A DNA stretch of 64,000 nucleotides. Source: Dipylidium caninum. Its lineage: Eukaryota; Platyhelminthes; Cestoda; Cyclophyllidea; Dipylidiidae. The notes under the pieces are model-generated. The model saw only the letters and a list, made by a program, of their open reading frames with translations. It was not told the DNA's origin and did not search any database. The stretch lies in the NCBI GenBank assembly GCA_017562135.1, contig QEYB01000715.1, positions 372,001-436,000 on the forward strand. The letters run 5' to 3'. The translations under genes and the position numbers were made by a program. Shown here one piece after another: positions 59,796 to 64,000 of the stretch. Every line of letters begins with the position of its first letter. Position 1 is the stretch's first letter.

Positions 59796-62700
59796 TCAAA
59801 GGGGAGGCAGATCTGCGTGAAGGCAGGTAGGCGCACAAACCCGCTTGATGTAGCGCATCTTGGTTTTGGGATCCATTTTCTTATCATTGATGAAGTAGTT
59901 GATGGTGTGGATGAGATGTCGCATCTTCTCCAGGGTTAGGAAGCGTTGCAAATCGAGTGAGCTCTGGAAAAAGTGCATAAAAATTCTACATTATCAAATG
60001 GACAACGAGCAGCTATGCCTGACCAAGTGGTTAGTAAAGTACGCAGACATGAAATCAACTCATACAAGCGGAGAAACATAGAGCGAAGCGAAGCGGAGAA
60101 AGTGAAAGTAAGGTCAGTCAGTCTTAGTCCAGCTAGAGAAAAACGAAGCAGTTCAAATGACCTTAACACTCAGCATCACCCCAGGAATAAAAGAAAGTAC
60201 TACTGAGGCAAGAAAGAAATCTAAGGGAATTTGATAAAACGTTTCCTACCACCGCGATTATACTTTTCTAATTTCTCGAGGGATTTAAGCAGAGATCGTG
60301 AACCACCATTAATAGTGCAAACATCAGATCCGAGCACTCAAAAGGACTATAATTTAAGTTCAGTAAAGTTCATCTTATCCCAAATACCATTTTTACTGTT
60401 TTACGGTTTTCGAGGAACCTCTACTGTGCCTACACGATTCCGGCCGAGAACAGGAAGGAAATCCACCCCGCCAGTCAATAAAAACCTATGCTGACCACAC
60501 TGAACCAAAACTGCGCGCAATGCAGACGACAGTATTTTCTATCATGATTTAAAATCGCCTTTTGTAAGTTGTTCACCGAGACTAATGAGTTACACCTACG
60601 TCTAGCTCAAATATAGCAAAAAATAGTAATATAAGATAGTAAAAAAACAAGAAGAATTTAGGCAAATTTTGTCCTGGCGCAAGATGACTGTGAAAAAATT
60701 GGCCACTACGTGAACGAAGACAAAGTGAAAAGATGCACCAGAATAGTCTGCGGTAGGAAGATGAGAGATTGTTGGAAGCTTTCTTTAATAAGTTTCAGGC
60801 TTCAAAACCAGGTTTTTTAAAGTTGGCGATTTGGAATTTCAATAAATTTAAAACAGTTTAGAGGGTTTCCTCGAGTATTTCCGGCTCAGAAAATTGTAGA
60901 ACTCAGTATGGTATATAAAATAAATTGTTCAATAAGGAGGTCATGCCATTAGATTTGTTGCCTTCCAAAAAAACTATACCTCCCAAAAGGCGATAATAAT
61001 AATGACAATAATAATAAAATAACAAAGACTATCACAGCGTCAAGAGTAATTAAAATTACCTTTTTTAAGGCCTATAAGTGAGGCGTCGACATTAGTCAAG
61101 CAAAAGCTTGCAAAGAATTCACTGCGCTAAACTTAAGGAGAGACATCGAGTGTCAGTGAGGCTGTGACGTGACCAGCTTGGTTTTCCGCATAATTTTCAA
61201 ATCAAACAATTCACTGCTAATCATTTCTGAGCCGTGCGCAATGCACAAGCCTAGAATCGGAATCGTTAAATGGGATATTCACTCAAGAGGATATGCCAAG
61301 TGTGTTCAGGAGGCGCTTTTACAAAGTCTATTAAAGCGGAGTCCTACCACTGAGAAAACGATCAAAACTTGGGGATCGGAAAGTCGAGGAAAACCGCAAA
61401 TTCCTCTTTCGCATTCAAAAGCCCCGATCATGGAATCGATGAGGAGTGATTTTATAAAAAAAGCATGGACATGGCAATGTCAAACAATATGAAAGTGAAT
61501 TTAACTCACACTGAGTTGATTCGGCAAAAACTCCATACCAGCAGCCGACGAGGTGGTGGGCACATCATCAGCGTGAGTAACGTGACCATCCTCGCCACAA
61601 TCAACACCAATGCTAGCTCCGTTGTCTCCTTCTCCCTCCTCCTCCTCTCTCTCTCCAGAACTGCCATCTACGGTGGGTGAAGAGGCTGCGAGGAGCGAAG
61701 GAACGCTGTCGAAACTGGGGTGTCGGTGCACCCAACCCATTTCGATATGCTACAAAAGATACCGTTCTCCTGGCTCAGACTGGAGAGTTTGAGAAAGAAG
61801 CAAACCCATTTTAATTCAATCAAAAAAACATATTTCACCACACGAAGCCAATCATTTCATCCAACATTTATAGCAATGCTCGAGTAATGCGCAAATACGC
61901 GTGTTTATTACAGAATACAGAATACTCGAATCCAGATTACGAGTAAGCTTCCAAGAAATCAAGGAAGGGCTGGGCAGCAGCGAGTAAAAGCTTACTTATA
62001 AGAAAAATGCATGTTTTACCTTGGCGATCCTGTCGCACAGAAAGGCTGGCGGTTTAAGCAGGGAGAGAGCCTGAGGGGAAGAGAGAATATACTCCAATAG
62101 CACATGTCCCGGAGATCTAGTGAAACTGTTTGAGGAGGCGAAAAACCTGGGTGCGAACCAGTTGACGAGCTGGAGGGTTAAGAGTAAACTATTAATAGAT
62201 AGCAATAGTGTTGAAAAGCATTACGCAATGAAATTTTTTTGCAACTACCTTCGATACTCCAGTGGCGAAACACCAATTTCACTTCGGCGATAATAGGGAA
62301 ATTAGCAGGATAAATAAAAAAAATCAGAACTTTTCAGTAAGCCTGAAACCCCCTAAAATACTGACTCAAGTTCTGCCAAGGTCATTGGAAGACCTGTGAT
62401 TCAGCAACAATACTTGGCTGACACAGCGTAAGTTAAGGTCGAAGACTTGATTAGCTTGAATGGAACCCAACGTCAACAAATATGGCTCGCAGCGTAATGG
62501 TTAAGTAGAGAATGTGGCTTGAGGAGGAGCATAAGTGCGAATAGGATAAATCAGTAGTAGACGAAAACAATCTCCTAATGGAGATGACGGCTAAGAAAAG
62601 TTAAAAATGAAAAATCACAAAATACCAAGCAAACATTGTGAAAAGTAAGGGCTTTTACCGTGTTAGGATTCACACAGTGCAATGACTTCTGAAGATTGTG

Positions 62701-64000
62701 CTCGTCTGCGTTAGCTGTGATCCGCTGAACTTGCTCCACAAAAAGCTGGAGCTGGAAGCGGATTGCGGGCGGAAGGAGGAGAAGAGCCAGTTGGGTGGCC
62801 AGTGCATTGTCTTTGCCATTATTCCGACACTGAGGAGACGGCGGCGGTGACCCCAGGGCGGGGGGAACGTCAACAACTCTGGAACAAAACATTTTACTGG
62901 GGCTATTTAAGTAGTAAAATCCGAACATGCAAAAGGAAAACGTACCGGTCTCGAGAAAAAACAGGCGTTTCAACACCGCAGAATGTGGTCGCCTAAAACC
63001 GGATACCATGTTGCATCACCTCGCTGTTTAGATTAAAATATGAAATTAGAATGCCTAATGGAAACATGGTGAGCAATATACATGAAGAAAACGAACACTC
63101 CAAAACTGGTCAGACCGCCAACGTATTTATTGCCGGATTCTGAAGAGAAAGTGACTCATCGGAGCAGGGAAATGCTAATCTTATCCGACATTAATTAAAG
63201 TGTCATATTTTTAAACACTTCTTATCCAGAATTTTGGGATTATAAACCTCGTCATAAAATAAATAGTCAAAAGTATTACGTGCTTGAGCAATAACACTAA
63301 CCTTGTAATTGTTAGGTGAATTTTGATTTAACGGCTGCCCAAGTGACAATTGAGAGTTTTCTACAAATCGACGCAACTGTGGGTCGTACAGACTTGGTAA
63401 TTCTAGATTTAAGAAGGTATAGACAAACTAACCAAAGTATAGCGGGGCACAGGACATTCGACTGATATTCAGTCGCGACTCATCAATGAAAGGGATTGTA
63501 GTGTCTGTCACCTCAAAAAGCGGCGTGGATTCGCCTTGCTTTTGGTTAAAAGTGGTCACTGGCACGTAAGAATCTTCTAACAAGGGAGGAGGGGACGGAC
63601 CACATAGAATGAACTCAATTAAGCGCAGAAAGTATAGCTGTTTCTCTGGTTGATTTGAGTGCAAAGGATAAAATCCAGTGGATGCAGCGATGAGAAAGTC
63701 ATCCATAACAGTAGGAGATTCTTCCAAAAGGCGTACACGACAGATTCTTGTGGGCCCTAAAAAAACAAAAAGTGGAAGGTCCAAAGGGAATGACGACTTA
63801 CATTCGGCAATGGCACTCAAATAAACTAGTGCCGACGGTTCCACAACATAACTCAAGGGTACGCCCGCAACGAAGCCGTTTTCATCAATTTGGACAAGAT
63901 TAGCACTAAATATTCGGCCCCACTCCACTAATTGCTCAAACCGATCACTAAAAAGTGGTGATCTAGATGATGCCGAAAACTGAGGCAGGATAGACGTCAG
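59796..64000 (-). CDS. DEPDC1-like protein (RhoGAP-like region and C terminus), 5' end outside the window
   Basis: DEPDC1/DEPDC1B-family proteins (nematode LET-99 is related) have an N-terminal DEP domain and a degenerate RhoGAP domain and act in mitosis and cortical signalling. Exons in the window: 63802-64000 (partial), 63433-63756, 63302-63402, 62946-62992, 62659-62878, 62020-62169, 61510-61749, 59796-59963; all phases agree, about 480 codons. Splicing of the first 45-bp intron creates AEWP, matching ANWP of human DEPDC1. LALLLLPPAIRFQLQLF matches its CCLLLPPPNRRKLQLL, followed by LVNWFAPRFF, and the C-terminal helix MRHLIHTINYFINDKKMD matches its ELLENIIKNRSLPL. Exon 7 is acidic, low-complexity and lineage-specific. 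A catalytic RhoGAP arginine finger was not identified, as expected for this family. Introns of 45 and 30 bp and a 47-bp exon occur. The end may continue: the last codons follow a possible weak donor. Confidence 0.8.
60894..61720. repeat. Source copy of the duplicated segment (DEPDC1-like exon 7 and intron)
   Basis: This 827-bp segment recurs at 55535-56347 in the same orientation with scattered single-base differences and small indels. Here it is continuous with the rest of exon 7 and its acceptor at 61750, so this is the parental copy. Confidence 0.85.

Noticed and set aside
59973..60206. Arg/Ser-rich + strand frame resembling an RS-domain tail
   Set aside because: It lies antisense in the last DEPDC1-like intron, starts in purine-rich sequence and has no upstream RNA-binding domain or acceptor.
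61169..61492. 107-codon + strand frame present in the duplicated segment
   Set aside because: It is antisense to the intron following DEPDC1-like exon 7, and single-base indels between the two copies break it, so it is not under coding constraint.

Overview
This is animal nuclear DNA and the gene structures point to a parasitic flatworm, probably a tapeworm. Genes are split by GT-AG introns, and several introns are only 30-45 bp long, which is typical of flatworms. The proteins are ordinary metazoan orthologues. I see no bacterial, viral or plasmid genes, no CRISPR array and no tRNA or rRNA gene. The flatworm assignment is an inference from intron size and protein divergence, not from a search.

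Layout. Bases 1-13,325 hold no gene I can support, only simple repeats and one strong hairpin. From 13.3 to 24.3 kb there is a compact cluster of five genes: COX15 (+, heme A synthase), AASDH (-, acyl-CoA synthetase with a beta-propeller), a DUSP23-type phosphatase (-), METTL18 (+, histidine methyltransferase) and PSMC3IP/HOP2 (-, meiotic recombination). A gene-poor stretch follows (24.3-30.9 kb). A stomatin gene (-) then covers 30.9-39.9 kb in seven short exons, separated by long GC-rich introns. After more GC-rich noncoding DNA comes the 5' exon of an unrecognised gene (-, 45.8-46.2 kb). It lies head to head with a complete Pumilio gene (+, 46.97-51.85 kb) that carries all eight PUF repeats. 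The interval 51.8-59.8 kb is noncoding apart from a duplicated fragment. A DEPDC1-like gene (-, 59.8 kb to the right edge) is cut by the window end and lacks its N-terminal DEP domain here.

The genes do not form a pathway: they are housekeeping (COX15, AASDH), translation and RNA control (METTL18, Pumilio), membrane organisation (stomatin), meiosis (HOP2), signalling (DUSP23-like) and mitosis (DEPDC1-like). For every multi-exon gene the exon phases were checked by hand and add up to an open frame, except for one apparent single-base frameshift in COX15 and one uncertain junction each in HOP2 and DUSP23.

The most interesting observations are: a copy of a DEPDC1 exon-plus-intron segment inserted about 5 kb away between long direct repeats; two introns with GC donor sites; 30-bp introns; the COX15 frameshift; a 17-bp perfect hairpin; and a Pumilio-binding consensus just upstream of the Pumilio start codon itself. 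I did not find a clearly new biological system.
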